Source: Candidimonas nitroreducens (GTDB lineage: Bacteria > Pseudomonadota > Gammaproteobacteria > Burkholderiales > Burkholderiaceae_B). From it: a DNA stretch of 64,000 bases. Each line of letters opens with the position of its first letter. Positions within the stretch are counted from its first letter, which is position 1. Positions 1 to 9,419 of the stretch are shown piece after piece. The notes under the pieces were generated by a model. It was not told the DNA's origin. It saw only the letters and a program-made list of their open reading frames with translations, and ran no database searches. Location of the stretch: NCBI RefSeq assembly GCF_002209565.1, contig NZ_NJIH01000004.1:1-64000 (forward strand), given 5' to 3'. Made by a program: the position numbers and the translations under genes.

Positions 1-281
1 ATGCCCGCAAAGCGATGGCGGAAATAGCGATTGCAATCGGTGCAGTGATACTTGGGCACGGCCAAGTGCAGCACCATCAGTTGGTTGCCTTGGCGGGTGT
101 GCTTGAGCGTACGCTGGTGTGTCGCCTTAATTCGTACCGCCTCTCGCTGGCAATGTATGCATGCCAGGCGTTTGGCCGGCCGGGCCCAGACATGGATCTC
201 TCGGCCACGCTGCACGTGTTCAATGAATAAATCTCGAATTCCTAAGATAGAATCTACTGGGGACATCGGTATTCGCTCCAT
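1..281 (-). mobile_element. ISL3-family transposase, 5' part (gene runs off the left edge)
   Basis: Reading the minus strand from an ATG at 281 gives an uninterrupted frame of 93 codons to the window edge. It has a zinc-finger pair typical of ISL3 transposase N-termini: CIHC, then about 30 residues later CTDC followed by NRYFRHRF. The start MERIPMSPVDSIL and the stretch HVWARPAKR also fit the family's DNA-binding head; a second in-frame ATG lies at 266. The DDE catalytic part would lie left of the window, so intactness cannot be judged. The bases to the right (about 285-305, including gttcttcgcaaaaac) could be the terminal inverted repeat, but the partner end is not visible. Confidence 0.7.
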
Positions 282-408
282 TAAGCTCGTTCTTCGCAAA
301 AACAAGTTTAATGAATACCGCTTATCCCCCGTTCATGATGAAGAGCCTCGCACATTAGCTCCAAAAATTGCAGCCAAGCTATTATGCCAGCGGTATGGAC
401 ATCCTCGT

Positions 409-1125
409 TTATGGCCGAATGGCCTCCATGTGTACGAGAAACGCCTGCCATGCTCCTAACAAATGATTATTCAACGCTGTATATGCAGCGTCCCGATCAT
501 GCTGGCGCAAGGCATCCATAATTTTGACATGATCTGTGTGCGCAACGTGGCCGCGATCCGTAAAATAGCCATCGATCCGGCGCTTGAGTAGTAGCCGCTC
601 GAATGCTTGCTCCAACATGCGCAACAGAATCTCATTGCCTGACAATGACGCCAGCTTGAGATGGAAATCCCGATCAATCAACATGCGATCGCGCGTTCGA
701 TTTTCATCGAGGAACACCTTGTACTGATTCATGATTTCCTCCAGCGGAGCTAGATCCCCTTCGGTAAACCCGTGTTCGAACGATAGGTCTAGAGCAAACA
801 GCTCCAGAGCGCGCCGTACCTCATACAACTGCCGTGCCTCATCTTCACTAATTTCGGAGACAAAGTAGCCACGCCGTGCCAAGCGTTGGGCAAAGCCTTC
901 CTGAGTGAGGCGTTCAAGGGCCTCCCGCACCGGAGTTCGCGAAACATCGAGAATTTGAGCCAGCGAATCATGCGTGAGCTTGGCTCCTGGCCTAAGTTGG
1001 TTGGACAGAATCAATTCTTTGATGCGGGTATAGACGCTCTTGGACAACGAAGCTTGCCCAGGAACGGAATGGTCATTGCCGGTTGAAGCTACACTAGTTG
1101 CACCACGGCGCCCGCCTTCATCCAT
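409..1125 (-). CDS. GntR-family transcriptional regulator, FCD (FadR) subgroup
   Basis: A one-component repressor or activator of about 238 residues. A winged helix-turn-helix follows a 25-residue polar N-terminus (VYTRIKELIL, then VSRTPVREALERL, the recognition segment). An all-helical FCD ligand domain with RRALE, DRDFHLKLA and HVKIMDAL follows. Its metal-binding Asp/His positions are consistent with sensing a carboxylate. The frame opens at a TTG at 1164, but the ATG at 1125 is preceded by a strong purine-rich ribosome site (gggaggg), so I chose the ATG. It sits just downstream of the terminator of the catabolic operon that begins at 8840 and is transcribed in the same direction, so it is the likely local regulator. 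That role is inferred from position only. Confidence 0.88.
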   Translation of the reverse strand: MDEGGRRGATSVASTGNDHSVPGQASLSKSVYTRIKELILSNQLRPGAKLTHDSLAQILDVSRTPVREALERLTQEGFAQRLARRGYFVSEISEDEARQLYEVRRALELFALDLSFEHGFTEGDLAPLEEIMNQYKVFLDENRTRDRMLIDRDFHLKLASLSGNEILLRMLEQAFERLLLKRRIDGYFTDRGHVAHTDHVKIMDALRQHDRDAAYTALNNHLLGAWQAFLVHMEAIRP

Positions 1126-1209
1126 CCCTACCCTCCCGTTAGCCCGCGATTTACACCGTACCAATCAAATTGGCACGCCATTGAATTACCAAATGGAACT
1201 TAGTATTTT

Positions 1210-1245
1210 ATAAAAAACTAGCTTTCCCCGCTTGAAAAGGGAAAG
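1210..1245 (-). terminator. Rho-independent terminator of the CoA-acid operon
   Basis: A perfect 7-bp stem (ctttccc at 1222-1228, gggaaag at 1239-1245) with a 10-nt loop. On the minus strand it is followed by a run of six T (1213-1218). It lies 7 bp past the stop of the MmgE/PrpD gene and separates the operon from the downstream GntR gene. Confidence 0.75.
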
Positions 1246-1251
1246 ACAGGG

Positions 1252-2679
1252 CTAGGAATCCAGCAAATGAGGGGGGCTGGCGCCAGAAAATGCGAGTTCG
1301 TCGACCACATCCCTAACCGCAATGTCAGAATCGAGGGACTGCAAGAGCTCGAACTGCCGCGTAGCGGCATTTGCCACGGTCGCAACAGTATTCCCAAAAG
1401 CATTGCAGTCGAGAAACTTGTCTAACAATTGCCCGCGGTTGAGGCGCCTCGCTGGCTTCCCCTTGGCCAGCAGCACGAGCTCTTCCATTGTCGTGCCTTT
1501 TACAGTCATCAGGCTGACGACTGAAGCAAATTCTCCATCATCCCTAACCCGGTCATCGACATAGACTTCGATGCGCCGCATCAGTTGAATTAGAAGGGGA
1601 TCACTCAATCGCTCTTGCGCAAATGTGGACAGCTTCACCTCCCCATCAAGCAAAGCCACCGCTACGCAATAGCCAATATGGAACTTGGCTTCCAATGGGG
1701 TGGTAGGCCAATTCGAAAGAAGTGGGCCACGCGCCATTTCGGAAATTCCAATACGGACGCGGTGAATCTCGTCAACGCGACCGGCCAGATTGGCCCTTAG
1801 TATCTGGGCGGCCTCAATAGCCGTATGGGTCGCCCCGCAGCATGGATATGCCTTCAACGCGATACCATACTCGCTCAAAATCTCCAGCCGACTACCCCAA
1901 TCCGATAGCGCGTTCCAATTAATCTTTCCCGATTCGAACACGGCTGCGAAGCCAGCTGGGCTCTCGATAATATCCAAACATCCATCAATGCCGGCCTGCG
2001 CCATCAACGCGGCCATTGCCCCATTGCGAGCCGCCATGCCAGCATGTATAGGCTTCGTCATAGTGCCGAAATTTGCCCTCAAGCCTCCTGCCGAACTAGC
2101 TGCGATAGCAAGCGCAATCGCGGCGCGCCGGGAATCCAGCCGTATGAGATGTGCTGCTGCCGCTGCCGCGCCCATCGTGCCTAGTGTACTGGTCGCATGC
2201 CACCCTCTCTTATAATGCTCTTGGTTGAGCGCTGACCCAAGTTTACCTATGGTTTCGATGCCAACGATGTAAGCACTGATCAGGTCGGAACCTTTGGCGT
2301 TAACCACTTCGCCAGCCGCCAGCAAAGCAGGCACCAGAACAGCGCTCGGATGAGCATAGCCCGGATGGGTGATGTCATCGTAATCCAAGGCATGGGCCAT
2401 CGCGCCGTTAAGATAGGCGGCGTCTGGAGCAGCAGCAGACCTGCCTAACCCGATGACGGTCGCCGCTCGCTCCGGCGCGGCATTCAGGCGCCAACTTACG
2501 GACGGAACGACCTGTAACAATAGGGGAACAATAGGCTCATGCACAGCACCCGCAATACAGGCGATACAATCGGTCACCGCATCGACTGCCAGAGACCTAG
2601 CCTGTGCCGGGAATTGCTCATGATCAGAAATGAATCTGGCGAGGCCTTCGGTGCATCCTTGGTGCGATGAGCCTGACAT
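1252..2679 (-). CDS. MmgE/PrpD family protein
   Basis: About 475 residues, the usual size for the MmgE/PrpD superfamily (2-methylcitrate dehydratase, cis-aconitate decarboxylase and relatives). Family features include the N-terminal helical bundle, the stretch AHALDYDDITHPGYAHPSAV near residues 100-120, GVEAKGL-like and MTKPIHAG segments (about 230-240), and YPCCGATHTAI in the second half. The frame could open at 2754, but that would overlap the receptor gene. The ATG at 2679 has a ggag site and follows that gene by 4 bp. As the last gene of the operon it probably dehydrates or decarboxylates a tricarboxylate-like intermediate; the substrate is unknown. Confidence 0.85.
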   Translation of the reverse strand: MSGSSHQGCTEGLARFISDHEQFPAQARSLAVDAVTDCIACIAGAVHEPIVPLLLQVVPSVSWRLNAAPERAATVIGLGRSAAAPDAAYLNGAMAHALDYDDITHPGYAHPSAVLVPALLAAGEVVNAKGSDLISAYIVGIETIGKLGSALNQEHYKRGWHATSTLGTMGAAAAAAHLIRLDSRRAAIALAIAASSAGGLRANFGTMTKPIHAGMAARNGAMAALMAQAGIDGCLDIIESPAGFAAVFESGKINWNALSDWGSRLEILSEYGIALKAYPCCGATHTAIEAAQILRANLAGRVDEIHRVRIGISEMARGPLLSNWPTTPLEAKFHIGYCVAVALLDGEVKLSTFAQERLSDPLLIQLMRRIEVYVDDRVRDDGEFASVVSLMTVKGTTMEELVLLAKGKPARRLNRGQLLDKFLDCNAFGNTVATVANAATRQFELLQSLDSDIAVRDVVDELAFSGASPPHLLDS

Positions 2680-2683
2680 ATAC

Positions 2684-3655
2684 TCACTCCAGATGAATTC
2701 CTGCTTTCTTGATAACGGTTCCCCAACGGCGAATTTCGCTGTCGAAGCGCTCATGGGCCTGATCGAGAGTGTCGCCTATTGGAGATAGCCCCAAATCTTT
2801 CAGTTTCCTGGCCATGCTGGGATCGCGGAGAACTGCTACCAGATCTTCATTCAAGCGCTTAGCGATGGGGGCTGGCGTCTTGCTCGAGACGAAGAGCGTA
2901 AATAAGACACTAGCATCAAACCCGGGCAAGCCAGATTCGGCGACCGTAGGGACATTAGGCAATATGTCAGAGCGCTTGAGCGTAGTGACCGCCAGCGCGC
3001 GCAGCTTGCCGCTTTTCACAAGTTTTACCGACTCACCAACCGTCAAGATTGCGAACTGCACTTGTCCACCCAATAGGGCCAAACTCGCGTCAGATCCTCC
3101 TCGATATGGAATGTGCGTCATCTTGATACCCGCTTCTTGTACCAGCAATTCGCCAGCCAAATGCGTAGAGGTTCCAACGCCAGCCGAGCCAAAGTTTAGG
3201 GATCCTGGGCTCGCTTTTGCCATCGCGATCAGATCATGCAGGGTTTTAGCCGGAAAGTCTTTATTCACTATGACAGCAAACGGCCCTCCTACAGCTGTGG
3301 TAATAGGAGTTAAGTCCTTGGTCACATCAAAAGGCAATTTTTTTTGTATGGACGGATACACTGCAATAGCGCCACTATGAAAGAGTAGCGTATTGCCATC
3401 GGGTCGAGCTTGTACAACTGCTGCCGTTCCAATCTCACCGCCAGCACCACTCCGGTTGTCGACTATGACAGGCCGTTTAGTCTTCGCCTGCAAACTAGAT
3501 GCTATAAAGCGCGCCAGCATGTCGGTCGTACCACCGGGCGAATACGGAACAACGATACGAATTGGCGCTTCGGAAGTTTGTGCTATCGACGGTGTCGCGC
3601 TGGTGAGAAGAGCCGCAACTCCCAAGGCGCGCAAGATAAGGCTTATTTTTGTCAC
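2684..3655 (-). CDS. Bug-type tripartite tricarboxylate transporter substrate-binding protein
   Basis: A 323-residue periplasmic receptor. A Sec signal peptide ends near ...TPSIAQ (residue 26). The Bug-family opening is IRIVVPYSPGGTTDMLAR, with VDNRSGAGGEIGT about 40 residues later and HIPYRGGSDA near residue 180, which shape the carboxylate pocket. The start is GTG at 3655 with an aggag site. No membrane subunits (TctA/TctB) are in the window, so it must use a distant permease or act as a sensor receptor. It lies between the DUF2889 and PrpD genes in the operon, so its ligand is probably the acid this operon degrades. Confidence 0.92.
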   Translation of the reverse strand: MTKISLILRALGVAALLTSATPSIAQTSEAPIRIVVPYSPGGTTDMLARFIASSLQAKTKRPVIVDNRSGAGGEIGTAAVVQARPDGNTLLFHSGAIAVYPSIQKKLPFDVTKDLTPITTAVGGPFAVIVNKDFPAKTLHDLIAMAKASPGSLNFGSAGVGTSTHLAGELLVQEAGIKMTHIPYRGGSDASLALLGGQVQFAILTVGESVKLVKSGKLRALAVTTLKRSDILPNVPTVAESGLPGFDASVLFTLFVSSKTPAPIAKRLNEDLVAVLRDPSMARKLKDLGLSPIGDTLDQAHERFDSEIRRWGTVIKKAGIHLE

Positions 3656-3715
3656 ATTAGTCTCCTAGGTTAAAGTTATCAGCAGTAATTTCTTGTTCAG
3701 TTTATGAATCCGAAT

Positions 3716-4288
3716 TTATGAATCCGGCTTGGCATCCGCTCCCGTGTAAAACGCCGGCCATTTATCACGCACAACTTGGCGGCTGCTGCCATAGGCATAG
3801 CAACTATCTATCTTCACCGGCTTACCCTGTCTATCTAACTTATCTGGCCTGGCCCACCGCAGAACCACCAACGTTTGATATGCTGTAGTCGCCATCGGGC
3901 CCAGTAGCTCCATCAGGTGCGTGCATCCGCGCGCGCCGCCCAGACGCTCCTTAACGGCACGAGTCCAGCCTGATGCAATCGTTAAACCGACGATCTGCTG
4001 CATTGCATAGACCGCTTGCGGGCAAATCACATAAGGAGAAGCATCAATGGCAGCGTCGACGGCATGGACGAAAAGGGACTCGTCAATGGTTATCCGGATC
4101 GACATATCATGAATCGCATCGCCGGCGGCCACGCTACGCCCGCCATCAAGGCGGGAAATGTCATAGGTTTTCCGATCTACCATTCGGCCTTCCACATCGA
4201 ACATGCCATCACTGCGGCGAAACCCCTGGCATTCGATTTTCCGGACGTGAAGTAATTCCCGATCGCAAGACGGTGATGGCAACGGCAT
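3716..4288 (-). CDS. DUF2889 family protein
   Basis: 190 residues, soluble, no signal peptide. The sequence matches the DUF2889 pattern: an N-terminal HVRKIECQGFRRSDGMFDVEGRMVDRKTYD-type opening (cited as the segments HVRKIECQGF and FDVEGRMVDRK), a central AGDAIHDMSIRITID, and a later GCTHLMELLGPM with conserved Cys and His. Proteins of this family are often encoded beside acyl-CoA synthetases and MaoC-type hydratases, as here, but no activity is established to my knowledge. The ATG at 4288 has a gggag site. It lies 38 bp after the acyl-CoA synthetase gene in the same operon. Confidence 0.8.
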   Translation of the reverse strand: MPLPSPSCDRELLHVRKIECQGFRRSDGMFDVEGRMVDRKTYDISRLDGGRSVAAGDAIHDMSIRITIDESLFVHAVDAAIDASPYVICPQAVYAMQQIVGLTIASGWTRAVKERLGGARGCTHLMELLGPMATTAYQTLVVLRWARPDKLDRQGKPVKIDSCYAYGSSRQVVRDKWPAFYTGADAKPDS

Positions 4289-4326
4289 ATCTGACTCCCA
4301 TCGAAGGTTCGTTCTGGCGGCCGCCT

Positions 4327-6468
4327 TCAGGCCGACCTTCTAACCAGCACATCGACAGCGACTACGCCTTGCCCATTCGGTCGAACGAATACCGGATTCA
4401 ACTCGATTTCTTGCACCGATGCTTTCATGTTTAAGAATGCATCGCCCAACCTTGCCGCTGCGCGCACTAATGCCTGCCGATCAACGAGCGGCATACCGCG
4501 AAAACCCGCCAGTAAGCGCGACAGGTGCAGCCGGCCCACCGCTGCGTGAATCTGGATCTCGGTTGCTGGCAGCGCAAGATAGGCCACGTCCTGCAGCAGC
4601 TCCACCATGACTCCACCCGCCCCTATTGCCAATACGGCACCAAAGTCGGGGTTACGCATCACCGCCAGAGAAGCTTCCACGCCGTCACGAATCATCTCTT
4701 GCACCAGTAAGTCGTTTTCCGGCTTGCCAATGCGCTCGCGGATCGTTCTGGCCATCCTGTCGACTTCCGTTGCGTTATGGAGGTTGAGCGCAACAGCCCC
4801 TAAGTCGGTTTTATGCTCCACATCTTCCGGCATGGCCTTGAGCGCCACTGGGTAAACCAGATCCGCGCAAGCCCGAGCAGCATCCTGGACGGGACGCAAG
4901 ACGGCAAACCTTGGGGTTTTGATACCAACTTTATCAAGCAGCCCTAGCGTTCCCCGCCATGTGTCACTCGGAGCCCATTGGATTTCTCCCTGTCTCTCCT
5001 GGCCAGACTCCTGGCCACTACACGATATAGTCTCGCGTACCCGATAAAGCCATGCTAACCAGCGGACGGCGTCACGCGGATCCCGGGCAACAAATACCCC
5101 GCTTTCAGCATGATGACGTCGTTCCTCGGGCGGCATTTCATCCGACAGTAAACTAACCACCACGGGCAGCCGATACTCCCGGGCAATACGGGCCAGCGCA
5201 TCCTCGTACTTTCGGACATCATGTAGCCCCCGATTGGCGAACTGAACGATCAAAGCTTCAGTATTCGGATCCTTCGCTACGATTTCCAGAGCATCGTTCA
5301 GCATGTTCGGGCGCGACAGTACCTGCCCTGTCAAATCGATCGGATTCTTGAAATAGCCGAATCTTGGTAAATTTTGTTCCAACGCATCGACGGTTTCATC
5401 CTGAAAGCAAGCCAAGGGAACATCATTTGCGCCGCACAAATCTGCTGTCAATGCGCGGGTCCCTCCTGGGATACTACATACCGCCACACCTCCTTGGTTG
5501 GCCTGCTTGCTGCGCCGCGGGGGGTTCATCGCAAGTAGCACTTGGGCAATTTCGACCAGATCAGTTAGGCTATCGACTTGCAAAATGCCAAACTGAGCAA
5601 AAACATCGCGGTATATTGCGTAAGGTGTTGCAATCTTTCCCGTATGCGATGCTGCGGCTTCCGCACCCACTGCGCTATTACCCGATTTGAGCGCAACCAA
5701 CGTCACATTACGGCGCCTCGCCTTGTCGACGATCCGCTTCAGGCGCACACCATCCCGCAACCCTTCCATGAAGAAAAGGATATGCGCCACGTCGTCCTGG
5801 TCTAGCAACCAGTCGGTCACATCCAACAGGCTGGTGTCGGTCTCGTTGCCTACACTAACCACATAGCTACAGCCATAGCCTTGATCCTGGAGATGCCTAG
5901 CCACAGCACCACTCATCGCACCGCTCTGGCTCACGACGGCGAGGGGCGCATGATATAGCCGCTGGCGCTTGGCCGCTGAACCGAAAGTCAGGATCGTACT
6001 GGCGGCAACGGACCATACTCCCTCACAATTCGGGCCAATCAACGTCAGGTTATGCTCCGAACAGATTCTCCTCATTTGTTCGACAAGCGTAACGCCTCCC
6101 TCAATTTCCTCGAACCCGGAACTCAGGACAATCGCAGCTTTCATACCACGGTCGCAACAATGCTCCAGCGTATCCGGAACTTCTGCCGCGGGCACCATGA
6201 CGAGTGCCAGATCAACCCCGTACGGCACATCTTCGACGCAACGGTGGCATGGCAACCCGTCGATGACGTCGTATTTGGGATTCACCAGATGAATATCCCC
6301 AGGGAAATCGTGCATCCGCAATAGGTTCAATGGGGCATGATTCAACCGGGCAGGATCCGCCGAAACGCCAACAAGACAAACCGACCGGGGCCGAAACACG
6401 GCATCAAGGCGGCTGGAATCAGCCGTTTTTTCTAACGGGATCGCATCCAAATTCAAATCGCGGCGCAT
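4327..6468 (-). CDS. Acyl-CoA synthetase (ADP-forming type), CoA-binding plus ATP-grasp
   Basis: 713 residues with the single-chain acetyl-CoA synthetase (ADP-forming)/Pat-like architecture. A CoA-binding Rossmann domain comes first (FRPRSVCLVGVSADP, residues about 26-40). Next is a succinyl-CoA ligase-like domain with the phosphohistidine loop region (ASHTGKIA, about 275), then an ATP-grasp_5 domain after residue 500 (YPVALKAMPEDVEHKTDLGAV, LVQEMIRDGVEA). It would form or hydrolyse an acyl-CoA thioester coupled to ADP/ATP, activating the pathway acid. The start at 6468 overlaps the CaiB gene by 16 bp and has an aagga site, so the two are probably translated together. No acetyltransferase domain is present. 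Confidence 0.88.
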   Translation of the reverse strand: MRRDLNLDAIPLEKTADSSRLDAVFRPRSVCLVGVSADPARLNHAPLNLLRMHDFPGDIHLVNPKYDVIDGLPCHRCVEDVPYGVDLALVMVPAAEVPDTLEHCCDRGMKAAIVLSSGFEEIEGGVTLVEQMRRICSEHNLTLIGPNCEGVWSVAASTILTFGSAAKRQRLYHAPLAVVSQSGAMSGAVARHLQDQGYGCSYVVSVGNETDTSLLDVTDWLLDQDDVAHILFFMEGLRDGVRLKRIVDKARRRNVTLVALKSGNSAVGAEAAASHTGKIATPYAIYRDVFAQFGILQVDSLTDLVEIAQVLLAMNPPRRSKQANQGGVAVCSIPGGTRALTADLCGANDVPLACFQDETVDALEQNLPRFGYFKNPIDLTGQVLSRPNMLNDALEIVAKDPNTEALIVQFANRGLHDVRKYEDALARIAREYRLPVVVSLLSDEMPPEERRHHAESGVFVARDPRDAVRWLAWLYRVRETISCSGQESGQERQGEIQWAPSDTWRGTLGLLDKVGIKTPRFAVLRPVQDAARACADLVYPVALKAMPEDVEHKTDLGAVALNLHNATEVDRMARTIRERIGKPENDLLVQEMIRDGVEASLAVMRNPDFGAVLAIGAGGVMVELLQDVAYLALPATEIQIHAAVGRLHLSRLLAGFRGMPLVDRQALVRAAARLGDAFLNMKASVQEIELNPVFVRPNGQGVVAVDVLVRRSA

Positions 6469-7661
6469 TCCTTCAACCTTTCAATCCGTTGTGTCTCGTA
6501 TCCAAGAACTTCCGCCAGGATTTCCTCGGTATGTTGTGCCAGCATAGGCGGCGCCCGATAGACAGGCTCCCGTTCCCCATCAAAGCGGAACACTGTGCCA
6601 AGCAAATGCAGATCCCCCCCAGACGAATGGGCGACTGTCTGGATCATTCCCGGTGAGTTCTGTTGCAACTGTTCAAAAGCCGTCTTCATGTCGTTGACGG
6701 GCGCACAGGGAACATCGTGAATCTCAAAGAGCCGAATCCAGTCCCGCGTAGTGCGTCGAACCAAGACGTCGCTCAACAGACCTATGAGCACATCGCGGTT
6801 ACGGACTCGATCTTGATTGGAAACGAACCGGGGATCCTCACCGAGTTCGGGTAGACCGACGGCGGCACATACATCTCGGAAAATTCGATTCGTGCCAGCG
6901 CTGATGACCACATGCCCGTCCGACGTCGGGAATGCCTGATACGGTACTAGCTGCGGATGCCCGGATCCCAAGGGCTTCAAATCGAGATGCCCGTCCATGA
7001 CCATGACGGCATAGTTGGAAAGCATGCTCATCGTCGCATCAATCAGGGATACGTCGACCTCTCGGCCAACCCCCATCTTCTCGCGTTCATACAACGCAGC
7101 CAGCACTCCGGCCGCGAGGAAGATTCCTCCGCCAAAATCCGCCAACGACACAGCAGGTTTGACGGGCTCTTTGCTGTCAATCGCTCCAGTCAGCCGCATG
7201 ACTCCGGACCGTGCCTGAACTGCGACATCCATACCCGGTTTGTCAGCGAGCGCCCCATCCCCATATGCCGATATATTGGCGACGATGATCTTCGGGTTAA
7301 TCTGGCGCAGCTCTTCATAGCCCAGCCCCAGACGCTTAAGTACACCAGGTCGGAAATTTTGCACTACAACATCAGCATTCCGCGCAAGATCCTTACATAC
7401 ATCCTTTCCTGCCTCATTTTTCAGGTTCAGGCCGATGCTGCGTTTATTCCGGTTAATGGCGAGAAAATAATCTCCGCCAACCTCCGGAATCTTATCGATG
7501 AACCGCTCACTGCCATTCATCGCGCGCGTAGGATCTCCTCGCCCGGGCTTCTCGATCTTGATGATTTCCGCGCCTAAGTCTCCCAGGGTCATGGTGCAAT
7601 ATGGGCCTGCCACACCATGCGTCAGGTCGAGTACGCGAATTCCTCGTAGCGGTGCAACCAT
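6453..7661 (-). CDS. CaiB/BaiF (family III) CoA-transferase
   Basis: 402 residues, full length for family III CoA-transferases. The N-terminus has GIRVLDLTHGVAGPYCTM and LGDLGAEIIKIEKPGRGD (CoA-binding region), then NRNKRSIGLNLK. The catalytic Asp region is SLADFGGG near residue 175, followed by the long linker and the C-terminal domain with CAPVNDM. It would move CoA between two carboxylates. Its position between the MaoC-like gene (9 bp gap) and the acyl-CoA synthetase (overlap) fits CoA activation of a dicarboxylate before hydration. Itaconate- and mesaconate-type pathways use this combination, but the substrate here is unproven. Confidence 0.9.
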   Translation of the reverse strand: MVAPLRGIRVLDLTHGVAGPYCTMTLGDLGAEIIKIEKPGRGDPTRAMNGSERFIDKIPEVGGDYFLAINRNKRSIGLNLKNEAGKDVCKDLARNADVVVQNFRPGVLKRLGLGYEELRQINPKIIVANISAYGDGALADKPGMDVAVQARSGVMRLTGAIDSKEPVKPAVSLADFGGGIFLAAGVLAALYEREKMGVGREVDVSLIDATMSMLSNYAVMVMDGHLDLKPLGSGHPQLVPYQAFPTSDGHVVISAGTNRIFRDVCAAVGLPELGEDPRFVSNQDRVRNRDVLIGLLSDVLVRRTTRDWIRLFEIHDVPCAPVNDMKTAFEQLQQNSPGMIQTVAHSSGGDLHLLGTVFRFDGEREPVYRAPPMLAQHTEEILAEVLGYETQRIERLKECAAI

Positions 7662-7670
7662 ATCGCAGCC

Positions 7671-8840
7671 TCAACGCTTGATGGCGATGTCGCGCGAAGG
7701 CAAGCGTATCGACGCAAGGCCCTCGCAGTTCTTTTCACCCCGTTGATTAATTCCCCACCACTTGACGTGAACCAAGGCCTCGCCATCTTCTTTCGTCTTG
7801 TCCAAGACTTCGCCTGTCAACTTCGTCAGATCCCCGACAAGATTAGGAACAAGCACCCGGCCGGAATATTTCCTGACGAATCCGTGGTCACCACACCAAT
7901 TGGTAAGCAGGTGCCCCCCCCAATTAAGCCTCTGCCAGCCCTGGTCGTAGGCACCCGGAAAGCCCACTTCCTTCGCGATCTCCACGTCGAAGTGACCTGC
8001 CGCCGGATGCATGGGCACCCCGGTAGCCGGTGAGACATAGCAATTGGACGGATGGCGGTCGCGCTCGGCGAATGCGAGCTTCATTACGTTGTAGACCGTT
8101 CTACGACCCGCATAGAAGCCCACGATGTCGACCAGCGTCAGTGGTCCCTTGAACAGAACAGGCAATGCATCGCCGACATTCGTCTCCTCCCAGTACCTGG
8201 GTGTACTACCGCGCCGCTCTTCGTTACGGTAGCCCATGGCAATCTCGGAAATTTCCTCTGGAGAATATTTGTAGCGTTCGCCAGTTTCCTTCTTGAATTT
8301 GAAACCTTGCCCACTGCGCGAACGAGGCACGCGAAAAATATCACCTTCGTACCGAGAAACTGTCTGGCCAACCTGATTGGTATAGATGACCTCTCCAACC
8401 TGATTGACGAATCGCGGAACAGATTTCCCCTCTTTGACCTGCACGTCGATCACTCGCGCACGCGCCGTAATCGTGTCCCCCTGCCTGATCGGTTCGAAAT
8501 GCTCCCAACGTCCGCCAGCGAAGATCCACTGCACGCCTGGCAACCCGGGTGCGACGATCCCGCTATCGATCGTGTAAAGAAAAGTTGGCGGCGCGATAGG
8601 AACACCCCATTGGCTCAATCGCGCATAGCCCGGATCGCAGAACAGAGGGTTGTCGTCGCCGACACTGTAGTTGGTCCAGCGCCGAATGTCGTGTGCCGAG
8701 ACCGGCTCGTACAGCGACGGCAGATGCACGTCCCGGCGCAGCCAGACACCGATCAAGCCTCTGGCCTTTTCTATTGCCTCGTCCGTCAGCGCTGGAGACA
8801 GATCCACCTTTAATGCGTCGATGGTTTCAACCTTACCCAT
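7671..8840 (-). CDS. MaoC-like hydratase with FAS1-type dehydratase N-domain
   Basis: About 389 residues, a double hot-dog fold. The N-terminal half (residues 10-170) resembles the FAS1-like dehydratase domain (SAHDIRRWTNYSVGDDNPLF, then APPTFLYTID and GGRWEHFEPIRQGDTITA). The C-terminal half carries the MaoC-like part with MHPAAGHFDVEIAKEVGFPGAYDQG and HLLTNWCGDHGF. It is expected to hydrate an enoyl-CoA reversibly. The frame opens at 8891, but the ATG at 8840 has an aggaagga ribosome site and matches the family start. This is the first gene of the operon that runs to the terminator at 1245. Confidence 0.85.
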   Translation of the reverse strand: MGKVETIDALKVDLSPALTDEAIEKARGLIGVWLRRDVHLPSLYEPVSAHDIRRWTNYSVGDDNPLFCDPGYARLSQWGVPIAPPTFLYTIDSGIVAPGLPGVQWIFAGGRWEHFEPIRQGDTITARARVIDVQVKEGKSVPRFVNQVGEVIYTNQVGQTVSRYEGDIFRVPRSRSGQGFKFKKETGERYKYSPEEISEIAMGYRNEERRGSTPRYWEETNVGDALPVLFKGPLTLVDIVGFYAGRRTVYNVMKLAFAERDRHPSNCYVSPATGVPMHPAAGHFDVEIAKEVGFPGAYDQGWQRLNWGGHLLTNWCGDHGFVRKYSGRVLVPNLVGDLTKLTGEVLDKTKEDGEALVHVKWWGINQRGEKNCEGLASIRLPSRDIAIKR

Positions 8841-9419
8841 TTCTTTCCTTCCTCTGTTGATCACATTGGTTACCTGGCACCCATGTCGCACGACATCCCT
8901 TACATGGCCAGTTGATATCGAGTTTCTTCTCTTATTGGATCCAAATTTTAATGCAATTTTTTATCCAATTTATATGGGTAAAAACCCTTATCACTCTGCC
9001 AGATCAGGGCCGCCCCATTGCGCCGGTCTCCCCTTGCAGCAGCCTGGCACAACTATGAGCCTGAAGGCAGGCTATTGACTTCGAAGGCAAAGGGCTCAGC
9101 GGCGGATCAACGTGATACCGCATACAAACAAGAGACAAAGCGGTCGACCGACGGTTGCAGTAACGATTCAAGCGGGATTTATAAACAACCCGACTGCGAT
9201 GCAATATTCAACTTCACCTCGGGTAAATCCTCTACATTAAATCTAAGTGGGTAGCCGACCAATCTTGTTCTGTGGGACGGCTGATCAATCAAGGGATGCA
9301 CAACCCATTCGCAGCCGTGCAGTTGCTCACCATTCATTTAAAAAACTAATTGCAGGGATGTCGAAATCATGGGCCAGGTGAACCTCGGCCCTTTCCTTTG
9401 ATTTCTAGAATTCCAGAAA

